DNA from: an uncultured Selenomonadales bacterium
GTDB lineage: Bacteria > Bacillota > Negativicutes > Selenomonadales > Selenomonadaceae
Reading direction: 5' to 3'
DNA length: 48,247 nt
NCBI GenBank assembly: GCA_937877565.1
Contig: CALFJB010000007.1
Location: 1 to 48,247, forward strand
Both the position numbers and the translations under genes were made by a program. Below the pieces are notes generated by a model. That model searched no databases. It was not told the origin of the DNA and saw only the letters and a program-made list of their open reading frames with translations. Positions 1-8,636 of the stretch are shown here, one piece after another. Numbering within the stretch: position 1 is the first letter of the stretch; each line of letters opens with the position of its first letter.

Positions 1-2
1 AC

Positions 3-48
3 TCTTCCCCTCTATCCTAGTACTTATTATTCTTAGTCTTCCCCTCTA
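3..48. repeat. 12-bp direct repeat at the window edge
   Basis: The 12-mer TCTTCCCCTCTA occurs at 3-14 and again at 37-48, 22 bases apart. The stretch up to about 55 is pyrimidine-rich and resembles the CCCTA-type repeat found between flgC and flgB near 30.5 kb. It lies upstream of the LPS operon and no gene is visible in it. It may be the end of a larger repeat that continues outside the window. Confidence 0.4.
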
Positions 49-158
49 GCTGAAAACTATGACGCGCCAAACAAACGATTAACAAATATTTTTTGATTGT
101 TCGTGCAAATAGTTTTTCTTTTAAGTTAATAAATTTCTAAATTTAGGAGTTGAATTTT

Positions 159-986
159 TTGAACACATTTAAAATTGGCGATATTGAAATTGGCGGCGGT
201 AATTTATTTTTAATGGCGGGACCTTGCGTTTTGGAAGGTTACGAACGCAGTTTAAAAATTGGCAAGCGTACCAAAGAAATTTGCCAAAAACTAAATTTGC
301 CGTACATTTTCAAAGCGTCTTTCGACAAGGCTAACCGTTCCTCCATTAAAAGTTTTCGCGGTCCAGGTCTTGACGAAGGTTTAAAAATTCTTGCCGCAAT
401 TAAAACTGAATTGAAAGTACCGATTGTTACCGACATTCACGAATCCTATCAAGCCGAAAAAGTCGCGCAGGTTGCAGATATTTTACAAATTCCCGCGTAT
501 CTTTGCCGCCAAACTGATTTACTTGTTGCAGCGGCGAAAACCGGCAAAGTTGTAAACGTCAAGAAAGGGCAATTCCTTTCGCCTAACGATATGAAAAATG
601 TTGTTATCAAGTTGGAAGAAAGCGGCACGAAAAAAATTATGCTGACTGAACGCGGCGCAACTTTCGGCTATAATAATTTGGTCGTCGATATGCGCGGCTT
701 GCCAATTATGCGAAGTTTTGGTTATCCTGTGATTTTTGACGGCACTCACAGCGTACAACTTCCCGGCGGCAGCGGTACAACTTCCGGCGGACAGCGTGAA
801 TTTGTACCGTATTTGACGCGGGCGGCGGCGGCTGTAGGTATTGACGGTTTATTTTTGGAAGTGCATGACAATCCTGCCGAAGGACTTTCTGACGGCGCAA
901 ATATGATTTATCTTGACAAGTTGGAAAATTTGTTGAAAAATGTATTGACGATTCACGAAACTTTAAAAAATTTGAGTGAGGATTAG
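159..986 (+). CDS. kdsA: 3-deoxy-8-phosphooctulonate synthase (Kdo-8-P synthase)
   Basis: KdsA condenses phosphoenolpyruvate with arabinose-5-phosphate to give Kdo-8-phosphate, the precursor of the inner-core sugar of LPS, in the cytoplasm. The protein is about 275 residues, normal for the family. It shows the DAHP-synthase-like barrel motifs: MAGPCVLE near the N-terminus, FKASFDKANRSS, TDIHE, and the C-terminal FDGTHSVQLPGG and LEVHDNP. I place the start at the TTG at 159, nine bases after AGGAG (145-149). The TTG at 150 directly abuts that ribosome site and is less likely. It heads the operon and is followed after one base by kdsD. The identity is very secure; the exact start is inferred. 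Confidence 0.96.
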   Translation: MNTFKIGDIEIGGGNLFLMAGPCVLEGYERSLKIGKRTKEICQKLNLPYIFKASFDKANRSSIKSFRGPGLDEGLKILAAIKTELKVPIVTDIHESYQAEKVAQVADILQIPAYLCRQTDLLVAAAKTGKVVNVKKGQFLSPNDMKNVVIKLEESGTKKIMLTERGATFGYNNLVVDMRGLPIMRSFGYPVIFDGTHSVQLPGGSGTTSGGQREFVPYLTRAAAAVGIDGLFLEVHDNPAEGLSDGANMIYLDKLENLLKNVLTIHETLKNLSED

Positions 987-987
987 A

Positions 988-1956
988 ATGATAAAAAATC
1001 GAGCGATTGAAACTTTGAAAATTGAGGCGGCGGCAGTCGAAAAATTAATTGAACGCGTTGACGCTGAATTTGTAGCCGCCGTGAAAGAAATTTTGCACTG
1101 CAAAGGGCGCGTCGTCGTTACAGGCATGGGAAAATCCGGACACATTGGCAGAAAAATTGCGGCAACTTTAGCATCAACGGGAACGCCTGCATTTTTTTTA
1201 CACCCCGCCGAAGCTTATCACGGCGATTTGGGAATGGTTACCGAAAATGATATTGTCATTGCAATTTCAAACAGCGGCGAAAGTTCGGAAATTGTAAACA
1301 TTCTTCCGGTAATTCGCAGGATTGGAGCGAAAATTATTGCAATGTGCGGGCGCAAAACTTCCACACTTGGCAACAACTGCAATTATTTTATAAATATTGG
1401 CGTCGAAAAAGAGGCTTGTACTTTGGGACTTGCTCCAACTGCCTCAACAACTGCAACTTTGGCAATGGGCGACGCTATTGCAATGGCTTTAATGGAGGAG
1501 AAAAAATTTACTTCGCAGGAGTTTGCATTGTTTCATCCCGGCGGCGCACTCGGAAGAAAACTTTTGCTTACAGTCGGCGACGTTATGCACAGCGGCGAAG
1601 ATAATCCTATTGTTAAAGTTGGCGCGACAGTTAAAGACGCGCTATTTGAAATGACGGCGAAAGGTCTTGGCGCGGTTTCAATCGTCAACGCCGAAAATAA
1701 ATTTGTCGGTATTGTCACAGATGGAATTATTCGCCGCGCTCTCGAAAAGGATAAAAATTTCATTGATGAAACTGTTGAAAATATTATGCACAGGGACGCT
1801 TTAATAATTGGCGCAGAAAAATTGGCGGCGGAGGCTCTTTCAGTTATGGAAAAACACAAGCCGCGCCCCGTTACAGTTTTGCCGGTTGTTGACGCTGATA
1901 AAAATCCTGTCGGTATGATTCATTTAACTGATTTACTGCGTCAAGGAGTTGTTTAA
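988..1956 (+). CDS. kdsD: D-arabinose 5-phosphate isomerase (SIS + CBS pair)
   Basis: The enzyme converts ribulose-5-phosphate to arabinose-5-phosphate, the substrate of KdsA. An N-terminal SIS sugar-isomerase domain (about residues 30-185, with GMGKSGHIGRKIAATLASTG and the ISNSGES phosphosugar motif) is followed by two CBS domains (about 200-320), the usual KdsD/GutQ architecture at 322 residues. ATG at 988 follows GAGTGAGGA and lies one base after the kdsA stop. Position between kdsA and kdsC argues for KdsD rather than the gut-operon paralogue GutQ. The two cannot be separated by sequence alone. Confidence 0.93.
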   Translation: MIKNRAIETLKIEAAAVEKLIERVDAEFVAAVKEILHCKGRVVVTGMGKSGHIGRKIAATLASTGTPAFFLHPAEAYHGDLGMVTENDIVIAISNSGESSEIVNILPVIRRIGAKIIAMCGRKTSTLGNNCNYFINIGVEKEACTLGLAPTASTTATLAMGDAIAMALMEEKKFTSQEFALFHPGGALGRKLLLTVGDVMHSGEDNPIVKVGATVKDALFEMTAKGLGAVSIVNAENKFVGIVTDGIIRRALEKDKNFIDETVENIMHRDALIIGAEKLAAEALSVMEKHKPRPVTVLPVVDADKNPVGMIHLTDLLRQGVV

Positions 1957-2523
1957 ATGAAAATTACTGAAGACGCTTTTAACCGCGCACAAAAAATTAA
2001 GCTGATAATTTTTGACGTTGACGGCACTTTGAGCGACGGCGGAATTTATATCGGTACGGGCGGAGAAATTTTCAAGGCGTTTAATTGTCAAGACGGTTTT
2101 GGAATTACCGCCGCGCACAAACTCGGCTTGAAAACTGCGATAATTACGGGGCGTGAATCAGTCATTACCACTAACCGCGCCAAAGAATTGGGAATTACCG
2201 CAGTTAAACAAGGACAAATGGATAAACGCAACGCCTACAAAGAATTGAAGGCGGAATTTAAGCTGCGCGATGATGAAATTGCTTATGTCGGCGACGATAT
2301 TATAGATTTGCCGGTTTTCGTGCAAGTCGGATTTCGTGCGGCGGTCGGCAATGCAAATATCGAAGTCAAGGAACGCGCTCATTTCGTGGCGGAAAATGAC
2401 GGCGGCAAAGGCGCAGTTCGTGAAGCGATTGAATTTATTTTAAAATCTCAAGGTAAATGGTCTGAACTTGTCAAACAATACACGACGGTTGAGACTAATG
2501 AAAATTTTTCTGTAAATCAATAA
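1957..2523 (+). CDS. kdsC: Kdo-8-phosphate phosphatase (HAD superfamily)
   Basis: KdsC removes phosphate from Kdo-8-phosphate to release Kdo. The 188-residue protein has the HAD motif I FDVDGTLSDGG near residue 20, the ITGRES motif II threonine region, and the DDIIDLP motif IV, with no cap domain, as in the tetrameric KdsC group. The ATG directly abuts the kdsD stop codon, so the two are probably translationally coupled. It carries a C-terminal tail of about 25 residues after the catalytic core that is not obviously conserved. Confidence 0.94.
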   Translation: MKITEDAFNRAQKIKLIIFDVDGTLSDGGIYIGTGGEIFKAFNCQDGFGITAAHKLGLKTAIITGRESVITTNRAKELGITAVKQGQMDKRNAYKELKAEFKLRDDEIAYVGDDIIDLPVFVQVGFRAAVGNANIEVKERAHFVAENDGGKGAVREAIEFILKSQGKWSELVKQYTTVETNENFSVNQ

Positions 2524-2542
2524 ATTTTTGGCAGGGGTTAGA

Positions 2543-3436
2543 ATGTTATACAACGCGCTGATGATTCTTAGTCGATTGGTAAGATTTTTGCCATACGATT
2601 TATTATTATTCTTTGGGCGAATTTTGGGGAATTTATATTATATTTTCGTCAAAAAACAGCGTGAACGCGCAGTTGCACAAATGATGCCCGCGTTAAACAT
2701 TTCAGAATCAGAGGCGCGAAAAATTGTACGAGAATCATTTGTAAATTTGGCAAGAAATATGCTTGATATTTTGTATATGCCGAACTTGAACGAAAAAAAT
2801 TTGTCAGATTATGTTGAAATAGATCACCTTGAACGAATGAAAGACGCGCTTGCACGAGGACACGGCGTGGTAGTTTTAACGGGACACATTGGAACTTGGG
2901 AATGGCTTAGCGCGGCTTTTACGCTTAATGGCTTGCCTGTAACTGCCATTGCAAAACTTCAGCCGAATCAAGAATATTCCCGCGCCTTAGACGATTTACG
3001 CGCAACTATTCACGTTGAAATTTTTAATCGCGGGACAAGTGAATTACTTTCAGCCGGACGCGCTTTAAAGAAAGGCAAGATTTTAGGATTTTTGGCAGAT
3101 CAAGACGCCGGGCCCGGCGGCGCGTTTATAGATTTTCTCGGTAAAACTGCCTCAACTCCAATGGGTCCCGCCGTTTTTTCAAAAAAATTTAATTCGCCTG
3201 TACTTCCCGCCTTTATCATTCGGCAACCGAACGGGCGGCACTTGGTAAAAATTTTTGAAGTGCTGAAATTTGAAGATACCGGCGACACGGACGGCGATTT
3301 ATACCGCTTTACCGAAAAAATGACGCGGATTCTTGAGCAAATTATTCGTGAAAATCCAACGCAATGGATATGGTTTCAGAAACGTTGGAACACGCCGCCG
3401 GAAATGAAAAAAGAAGGCAAACATCATACTGTTTAA
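2543..3436 (+). CDS. Lipid A biosynthesis acyltransferase (LpxL/HtrB family)
   Basis: Members transfer an acyl chain from acyl-ACP to Kdo-lipid A at the inner face of the cytoplasmic membrane. The 297-residue protein has a hydrophobic N-terminus (about residues 5-35), the HxxxxE catalytic box as HIGTWEW near residue 110, and the conserved FLADQDAGPGG segment in the middle, with a QWIWFQKRW-type C-terminal motif. The start is the ATG at 2543 after CAGGGG; a TTG at 2528 has no ribosome site. Which secondary acyl position it modifies (LpxL, LpxM or LpxP role) cannot be told. Confidence 0.9.
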   Translation: MLYNALMILSRLVRFLPYDLLLFFGRILGNLYYIFVKKQRERAVAQMMPALNISESEARKIVRESFVNLARNMLDILYMPNLNEKNLSDYVEIDHLERMKDALARGHGVVVLTGHIGTWEWLSAAFTLNGLPVTAIAKLQPNQEYSRALDDLRATIHVEIFNRGTSELLSAGRALKKGKILGFLADQDAGPGGAFIDFLGKTASTPMGPAVFSKKFNSPVLPAFIIRQPNGRHLVKIFEVLKFEDTGDTDGDLYRFTEKMTRILEQIIRENPTQWIWFQKRWNTPPEMKKEGKHHTV

Positions 3437-3481
3437 AAAATTTTCGGCTGAATCATAAATTTTAAAATTGGAAAGTGAAAT

Positions 3482-4051
3482 ATGGATAACAAAATTAAAA
3501 TTTTAATAGTAGCGGGATTGGGACTATTTTTTGGCGTCGTAGTTTGGGCAATTTCTACAACTCCTACAGCACCGCCGCCGCCTTCTGAAAAAATCGAGCC
3601 GCCTTCAAAAATGACTTACGAAACAAATAATATCGTTGAAGAAAGAAACGGCGTTAAAGTTTTGGAATTGGATTCTGATAAAATGATTATGGACGTTGCC
3701 AACCAAATTGCAGAAATTGAAAATGTACGCGGTAAATTTTATCAGACGGACGGAGATTTTATTGAACTTACGGCAAATCGCGGGAATTATGATTATAAAA
3801 GCGGCGATATTCACGTTGAAGGCGATGTTTTGGTTGTCAACAGCAAAGGCTCAAAATTATCCAGCGGGAAACTTGATTGGCGCGGCAAAGAAGAAATATT
3901 GGTTGCAAGCGAAAATGTAAAAATTTCCAAAGACGATATGAGAGCTTACGGCGATATTGCAGAAGCTACAAACGGCTTGCGCCATTTTAAATTGAAAGGC
4001 AACGCCCGAATTTTACGCGGCGTCAAAGAATCGGAGGACAATAAACAATGA
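3482..4051 (+). CDS. lptC: LPS export protein LptC
   Basis: LptC is the bitopic inner-membrane subunit that passes LPS from the LptBFG transporter to LptA. This 189-residue protein has one N-terminal membrane segment (about residues 5-25), a proline-rich linker and a beta-rich periplasmic domain with the LptC/OstA-like pattern (GDFIELTANRGNYD, DIHVEGDVLV). The ATG follows GGAAAGTGAA. Its stop overlaps the start of lptA by four bases (ATGA), a typical coupling. Sequence conservation in LptC is low, so the call leans on size, topology and position before lptA-lptB. Confidence 0.85.
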   Translation: MDNKIKILIVAGLGLFFGVVVWAISTTPTAPPPPSEKIEPPSKMTYETNNIVEERNGVKVLELDSDKMIMDVANQIAEIENVRGKFYQTDGDFIELTANRGNYDYKSGDIHVEGDVLVVNSKGSKLSSGKLDWRGKEEILVASENVKISKDDMRAYGDIAEATNGLRHFKLKGNARILRGVKESEDNKQ

Positions 4052-4953
4052 AATTGAAAAAAATTTGTGCGCTAATCTGCGCGACGCTTTTTATAAATTC
4101 AACTGCACTTTCAGCAGAAAACACTGAAAATAATTCGCCTTCCGAACTCAAAGCAGATGAAATTGATTATGATATGGATACTGAAAAAGTTGAGGCAAGC
4201 GGAAATGTTTCTGTTCGTCACGCCGAAGAATCCCAAAACGCTGAATCCAATGTTCCTTCCGAAGTCAACGCTGATAATGTTGATTATGATATGAAAAGCG
4301 GCGTAGTCACGGCAACCGGCAACGTACTTTTGAAACACGGCGCAGACCGCGCAACCGGCGAACGTGCAATGTATAACATAAACACTCAAGAATCTTATCT
4401 TATTGGAAATGTTATAGTTGTTCGTCAAGATTTAAGGTTGACTTGCAACAGTTTGCAAAATGACGGCGTGGGACATATGCAGGCAGATGGAAATGTTTAT
4501 TGCACTCAAACTATTGCACCAAATGAAAAATATCCCAACGGCGACACCAGAACTTTTATGGGCGAACACGTCGATTATTATCCAGACGAAAAAAATCATT
4601 TCATAATCCCAACCGGCGGAGTTTTAACCAGTCAAAGCGACGGGAATTTTTCTGCAAATTATATTGAAGGCTGGATTGACGACGCATATTATTTTGGTAC
4701 GGGCAATGTTCATCTTGTCAGCCCGCCCAAAGAAATTGAAGCCGGCGGCGACAGAGTGGATTATTACGCCAACGAAAACGGCAAGGCGATTCTTTCCGGC
4801 AACGCGTGGGCTATTCAAAAAAATAATACTTTGCGCGGAAAACGTTTGACGGTTTATCTTGCAGACGAACAAAAGGAAGTTAAACTAACTAAAACCAACA
4901 AAACTACTTTGCCGCATGAAGACCTTGCAAATACGCCGTCAAAATTTAATTGA
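4048..4953 (+). CDS. lptA: LPS export periplasmic bridge protein LptA/OstA
   Basis: The protein probably forms the periplasmic bridge that carries LPS to the outer membrane. It has a signal peptide (about residues 1-22, ending SALSA) and repeated OstA beta-jellyroll strands: two similar segments ELKADEIDYDM and EVNADNVDYDM occur about 40 residues apart, each followed by an ASGNV/ATGNV turn. At 301 residues it is longer than E. coli LptA (about 185), in line with an internally duplicated or extended OstA domain. It overlaps lptC by four bases and is followed by lptB. Confidence 0.85.
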   Translation: MKLKKICALICATLFINSTALSAENTENNSPSELKADEIDYDMDTEKVEASGNVSVRHAEESQNAESNVPSEVNADNVDYDMKSGVVTATGNVLLKHGADRATGERAMYNINTQESYLIGNVIVVRQDLRLTCNSLQNDGVGHMQADGNVYCTQTIAPNEKYPNGDTRTFMGEHVDYYPDEKNHFIIPTGGVLTSQSDGNFSANYIEGWIDDAYYFGTGNVHLVSPPKEIEAGGDRVDYYANENGKAILSGNAWAIQKNNTLRGKRLTVYLADEQKEVKLTKTNKTTLPHEDLANTPSKFN

Positions 4954-4964
4954 GTGTGAATAAA

Positions 4965-5684
4965 ATGAATATCGAAGCAAAAAATTTGGTAAAATCTTTC
5001 AAAAGGCGCGTAGTTGTAAATAATGTTTCGCTGAAAGTCGAAAAAGGCGAAATTGTCGGCTTGCTTGGTCCAAACGGCGCGGGCAAAACTACTTCATTTT
5101 ATATGATTGTAGGATTGGAAAAACCGGACAGCGGCGAAATTTTTATTTCTGACGTAAACATTTCAAATTTGCCAATGTACCGTCGCGCAGAATTGGGAAT
5201 CAGCTATTTGACGCAAGAGGCGTCGATTTTCCGCAAATTAACCGTCGAAGAAAATATTATGGCGATTCTTGAAACGCTGAAAATTTCCCGAAGTGAAGCT
5301 AAGGCGCGGCTTGAAAATCTGATAAAAGAATTTAATATTGGACACGTGCGCGAAAGAAAAGGCACTGAACTTTCAGGCGGCGAACGTCGAAGGGTTGAAA
5401 TTGCGCGGTGTTTGGCACTGGAGCCGCAATTTATTTTACTTGATGAACCTTTTGCAGGCGTTGACCCGTTGGCAGTTGCTGATATTCAAACAATTATAAA
5501 ATATCTGCGCGAACGCGGGATGGGAATTTTGATAACAGATCACAACGTTAGAGAAACTTTGAATATTGTTGACAGAGCATATATTTTGAACGAAGGCAAA
5601 ATTTTACTTGAAGGCAATGCAAACGAAATAGCCGAAAGTCCTATTGCCAAAAAGTTTTATCTCGGCGACAATTTCAGATTGTAA
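4965..5684 (+). CDS. lptB: LPS export ABC transporter ATP-binding protein
   Basis: LptB powers extraction of LPS from the inner membrane together with the LptF/LptG permeases. The 239-residue protein has Walker A GPNGAGKTT, the signature LSGGERRRVEIARCLA and Walker B FILLDEPFAGVDP followed by the H-loop ITDHNVRET, the close LptB consensus. I chose ATG 4965, which gives the usual LptB N-terminus; an upstream TTG at 4950 would overlap the lptA stop and has no clear ribosome site. The next gene is the permease. Confidence 0.95.
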   Translation: MNIEAKNLVKSFKRRVVVNNVSLKVEKGEIVGLLGPNGAGKTTSFYMIVGLEKPDSGEIFISDVNISNLPMYRRAELGISYLTQEASIFRKLTVEENIMAILETLKISRSEAKARLENLIKEFNIGHVRERKGTELSGGERRRVEIARCLALEPQFILLDEPFAGVDPLAVADIQTIIKYLRERGMGILITDHNVRETLNIVDRAYILNEGKILLEGNANEIAESPIAKKFYLGDNFRL

Positions 5685-5744
5685 AAAGTTAAAAATGCTT
5701 TTACTAATAAGCAAATGTAATTTTTGAGGTGGGAGCTGCTTTTA

Positions 5745-6839
5745 TTGCGAATTAGAATTTTAGATTGGTATATTTTTCGTGAAGTCATAATGGCGGCGAT
5801 TTTTGGAATTTGCGCCTTTTCGGCAGTTTTCATTGGCTCGGGGACGCTTTTCAAAATTGCAAGATTTATTACAGATTATGGCGCGTCAATTTCGTCCGTC
5901 ATAAAAATTTTTGTGTACGGTATGCCCGCAATTATTATGTGGACTTTTCCAATGTCAATGTTATTGGCAACGCTTTTAACATTTGGTCGGCTGTCAAGTT
6001 CCAGTGAAATTACTGCAATGAAGTCTTGCGGTATCAGCTTTAAAAGAATCGCCGCGCCCGCAATTATTTTAGGATTTATTTTTAGTATTTGTGCAATTAT
6101 ATTTAATGAACACGTTGTCCCGTGGGCGAATACCGCCTATAACAACGTCGTTTACTATGAAATTCAAGGCAACACTGAATTAAAATCGCAAGATCATATC
6201 ATTTTGAAAGATATTCAAAACGGCGTAATTCGTCGGCTTGTCTACGCCCGCGAATATCGTGCAAGTGATGAAACTTTGCAAGGTATCACGTTGCAGGAAT
6301 TTAATTTTGAAGGTACGCTTACGCACGTAGAAAATGCAAGTTACGCCGAATGGGTATCCAATGTTTGGATTATGCACGACGGAATGATTTATGATATTTC
6401 TGACAGCCAAAGGACGCGTACCATGCGCTTTGCAACTCAAACTTTGCCTGTAAGTGCAAGCCCGCGCCAAATTGTCCGCGAACAGAAAAAGCCGGAAGAA
6501 TTGACAATGAAGGAACTCAAGGCGCAAATTGAAATTATGAAAACGCAAAACGCCAGTACCGCCAAACTTGAAACTGAACTTTATCAGCGTTTAAGTATAC
6601 CAATGGCAAGTTTAATTTTTGCGTTAATTGGTGTACCGCTCGGACTTCAGCCAACAAGAAATTCTTCCTCCGCCGGTTTTGCAATTAGCGTCGTAATAAT
6701 TTTTATTTACTATTCGATAATGACTTTGGCTAACGCACTTGCACGCGGTGATATTGTGCCGCCAATGTACGCCGTGTGGATTCCAAATATTATTGGATTG
6801 ATTTTTGGAACATTTTTAATTTATCGTGCCTCAAGGTGA
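5745..6839 (+). CDS. LPS export permease (LptF/LptG, YjgP/YjgQ family)
   Basis: The protein is the membrane partner of LptB. About 364 residues include three N-terminal membrane helices (about 10-120), a periplasmic jellyroll region (about 130-250), then three C-terminal helices (about 275-360). The family signature LDWYIFREVIMA is at the N-terminus, and MALIGVPLG-like residues (FALIGVPLG) begin the C-terminal half. The start is the TTG at 5745, nine bases after GAGGTGGGAG. Only one permease is visible here; E. coli needs two (LptF and LptG), so either a second gene lies elsewhere or this one forms a homodimer. Confidence 0.92.
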   Translation: MRIRILDWYIFREVIMAAIFGICAFSAVFIGSGTLFKIARFITDYGASISSVIKIFVYGMPAIIMWTFPMSMLLATLLTFGRLSSSSEITAMKSCGISFKRIAAPAIILGFIFSICAIIFNEHVVPWANTAYNNVVYYEIQGNTELKSQDHIILKDIQNGVIRRLVYAREYRASDETLQGITLQEFNFEGTLTHVENASYAEWVSNVWIMHDGMIYDISDSQRTRTMRFATQTLPVSASPRQIVREQKKPEELTMKELKAQIEIMKTQNASTAKLETELYQRLSIPMASLIFALIGVPLGLQPTRNSSSAGFAISVVIIFIYYSIMTLANALARGDIVPPMYAVWIPNIIGLIFGTFLIYRASR

Positions 6840-6848
6840 TTTAATTTA

Positions 6849-8615
6849 ATGGATACATCAAAAAATATTATCGAAGATTTATATAAAAGTACGTTTATAG
6901 TTTTTCTGATGTCGATGCTTGCAACGGCTATTGGAAATGTTATCGACGGTATAATTATTGGAAATATGCTCGGCTCAAATTCAATGGCGGCGTTTGGTTT
7001 TACCACGCCCTATCAAAAATTTACTGCGATTTTCCCGAATATACTTGCACTTGGTATGCAAATTCTATGCAGTCAAAATTTAGGCAAAGGCAAATTAGAT
7101 GAGGCTAACGGCGTTTTTTCTATTGCGTTGAGTACGGCAATTTCGCTGGCAATTTTTTTCATTGCAATGGCTTTTATTTTTCCGGCGCAAATTGCAAATA
7201 TACTCGGCGCGGAGGAAAATTTAGGCGTTATTCGCGCAGAGGCGATTGATTATTTTCAAGCTTATTCTTTGGGACTTCCTGCAGTTGCGGCGGTTGCACT
7301 TTTAAGCCCAATAATGCAACTTGACGGAGACAGAAAAAGGGCGGTTACTGCCGTTACAATTTTAAGCGCGTCAAATGTTTTGGGCGATTTAATCTGCGTT
7401 AAATATTTTGGTGGGACAATGTGGGGAATTGGAATTGCAACGACTGTAAGTTATTGTTTAAGCGCGGGATATTTGATTCTGCATTTTTTCAAGCCTGATG
7501 CAAATTTTAAATTTGTCCCTGCTTTTATGCAGTTTTCCAAATTGAAAGAAATGCTTTTAATAGGTTCACCAAGTGCACTTGGGCGCGGTGCGTCAATGTT
7601 GCAGAGCGGCTTTTTAAATCACATTGCCTTGAGTATTGGCGGAGGTAACGGCGTTGCGGCGGTTGCAATTTTCAACAATATTTTTTCAATGGTTGAAACT
7701 TTTCCGAAGGCGCAGGCGGCAACAGTTCAAATGATTGCCGGAATTTTATTTGGCGAAGAAGACAAAAAATCTATTTCACGGCTGACTAAAGTTGCGGTAA
7801 AATATGCAACGATAATTTCTTTGACAACAGCGGGAATTTTAATTTTAGCCGCGCCGTTAATTGCTGACATTTACACTCATGACAGTGATGAAAAAGTTTT
7901 TGAAATGGTCGTCAACAGCGTCAAATGGATTGGATTTAGTTTAACTTTTATGGCGTTCAGTGAAATGTTAAATTATTTTTATCAAGCTTGCGGCAGATTT
8001 AAAATTGTAAATGTTATGGCGTTTGCAAACAATTTGCTTTTTGTTGTACCGTTCGTTTTACTTTTGACGCCGTATTTTGAAATGACGGGAATTTGGGCAG
8101 GATTTTTCTTGAGCAAACTTGCATTTTTGTTGGCGATAGTTTTTGGCGTTTGGTACTACTATAAAAAAATTACTTTCAATCCTGAAGATATGCTAATTTT
8201 GCCAAAAGATTTCGGTTCTCCAAATAATCCGCAAATGAATATGACTGTTACATTTAAAGACGACGACTTAAGCATTTCTGAAGTTGTTGAAGTTTTTTTG
8301 GAAAAGCACAATGTCAGCCGAAGAAAAACTATGTTCAGTGCAATTTGCGTTGAAGAAATGGTAAAAAATATTTTTGAATACGGCTTTATTGACGGCAAGA
8401 AACATTCTATTGATATTCGCGTGCTGATAAAAGGCGAAGAAATAACTTTAAGAATCCGTGACGACTGCCGCCCGTTCAATCCCAAAAAGTGGCAAGAAAT
8501 TTACAATCCGAAAGATTTAACGGAGCACATTGGAATAAAACTTGTTGCAAAAATGGCAAAAAGCATTCAATATGTAAACGTGATGAATTTAAACTATCTG
8601 ACTATAAAAATTTGA
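6849..8615 (+). CDS. MATE-family transporter fused to an RsbW-like ATPase domain (copy 1)
   Basis: The protein has 588 residues. About residues 1-440 form a polytopic MATE-type transporter with roughly 12 membrane helices (MLGSNSMAAFGFTTPYQK, SPSALGRGASMLQSGFLNH). About residues 460-588 form a soluble HATPase_c_2 (anti-sigma kinase RsbW/SpoIIAB-like) domain, with an N-box ICVEEMVKNIFEYGF, a G1-like box RIRDDCRPF and a G2-like box GIKLVAKMAK. MATE proteins normally export drugs or metabolites by ion antiport; the role of the added ATPase domain is unknown. It starts ten bases after the LPS permease and is followed 21 bases later by a close paralogue. Substrate not predictable. Confidence 0.85.
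   Translation: MDTSKNIIEDLYKSTFIVFLMSMLATAIGNVIDGIIIGNMLGSNSMAAFGFTTPYQKFTAIFPNILALGMQILCSQNLGKGKLDEANGVFSIALSTAISLAIFFIAMAFIFPAQIANILGAEENLGVIRAEAIDYFQAYSLGLPAVAAVALLSPIMQLDGDRKRAVTAVTILSASNVLGDLICVKYFGGTMWGIGIATTVSYCLSAGYLILHFFKPDANFKFVPAFMQFSKLKEMLLIGSPSALGRGASMLQSGFLNHIALSIGGGNGVAAVAIFNNIFSMVETFPKAQAATVQMIAGILFGEEDKKSISRLTKVAVKYATIISLTTAGILILAAPLIADIYTHDSDEKVFEMVVNSVKWIGFSLTFMAFSEMLNYFYQACGRFKIVNVMAFANNLLFVVPFVLLLTPYFEMTGIWAGFFLSKLAFLLAIVFGVWYYYKKITFNPEDMLILPKDFGSPNNPQMNMTVTFKDDDLSISEVVEVFLEKHNVSRRKTMFSAICVEEMVKNIFEYGFIDGKKHSIDIRVLIKGEEITLRIRDDCRPFNPKKWQEIYNPKDLTEHIGIKLVAKMAKSIQYVNVMNLNYLTIKI
8062..8251 (+). repeat. 190-bp block identical to 9850-10039
   Basis: This stretch of copy 1, covering the last membrane helices and the linker into the ATPase domain, is base-for-base identical to the equivalent part of copy 2, including all third codon positions, while the flanking regions differ at many silent sites. 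This pattern suggests recent gene conversion. Confidence 0.9.
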
Positions 8616-8636
8616 AATATAAAAAGTTAATTAACG

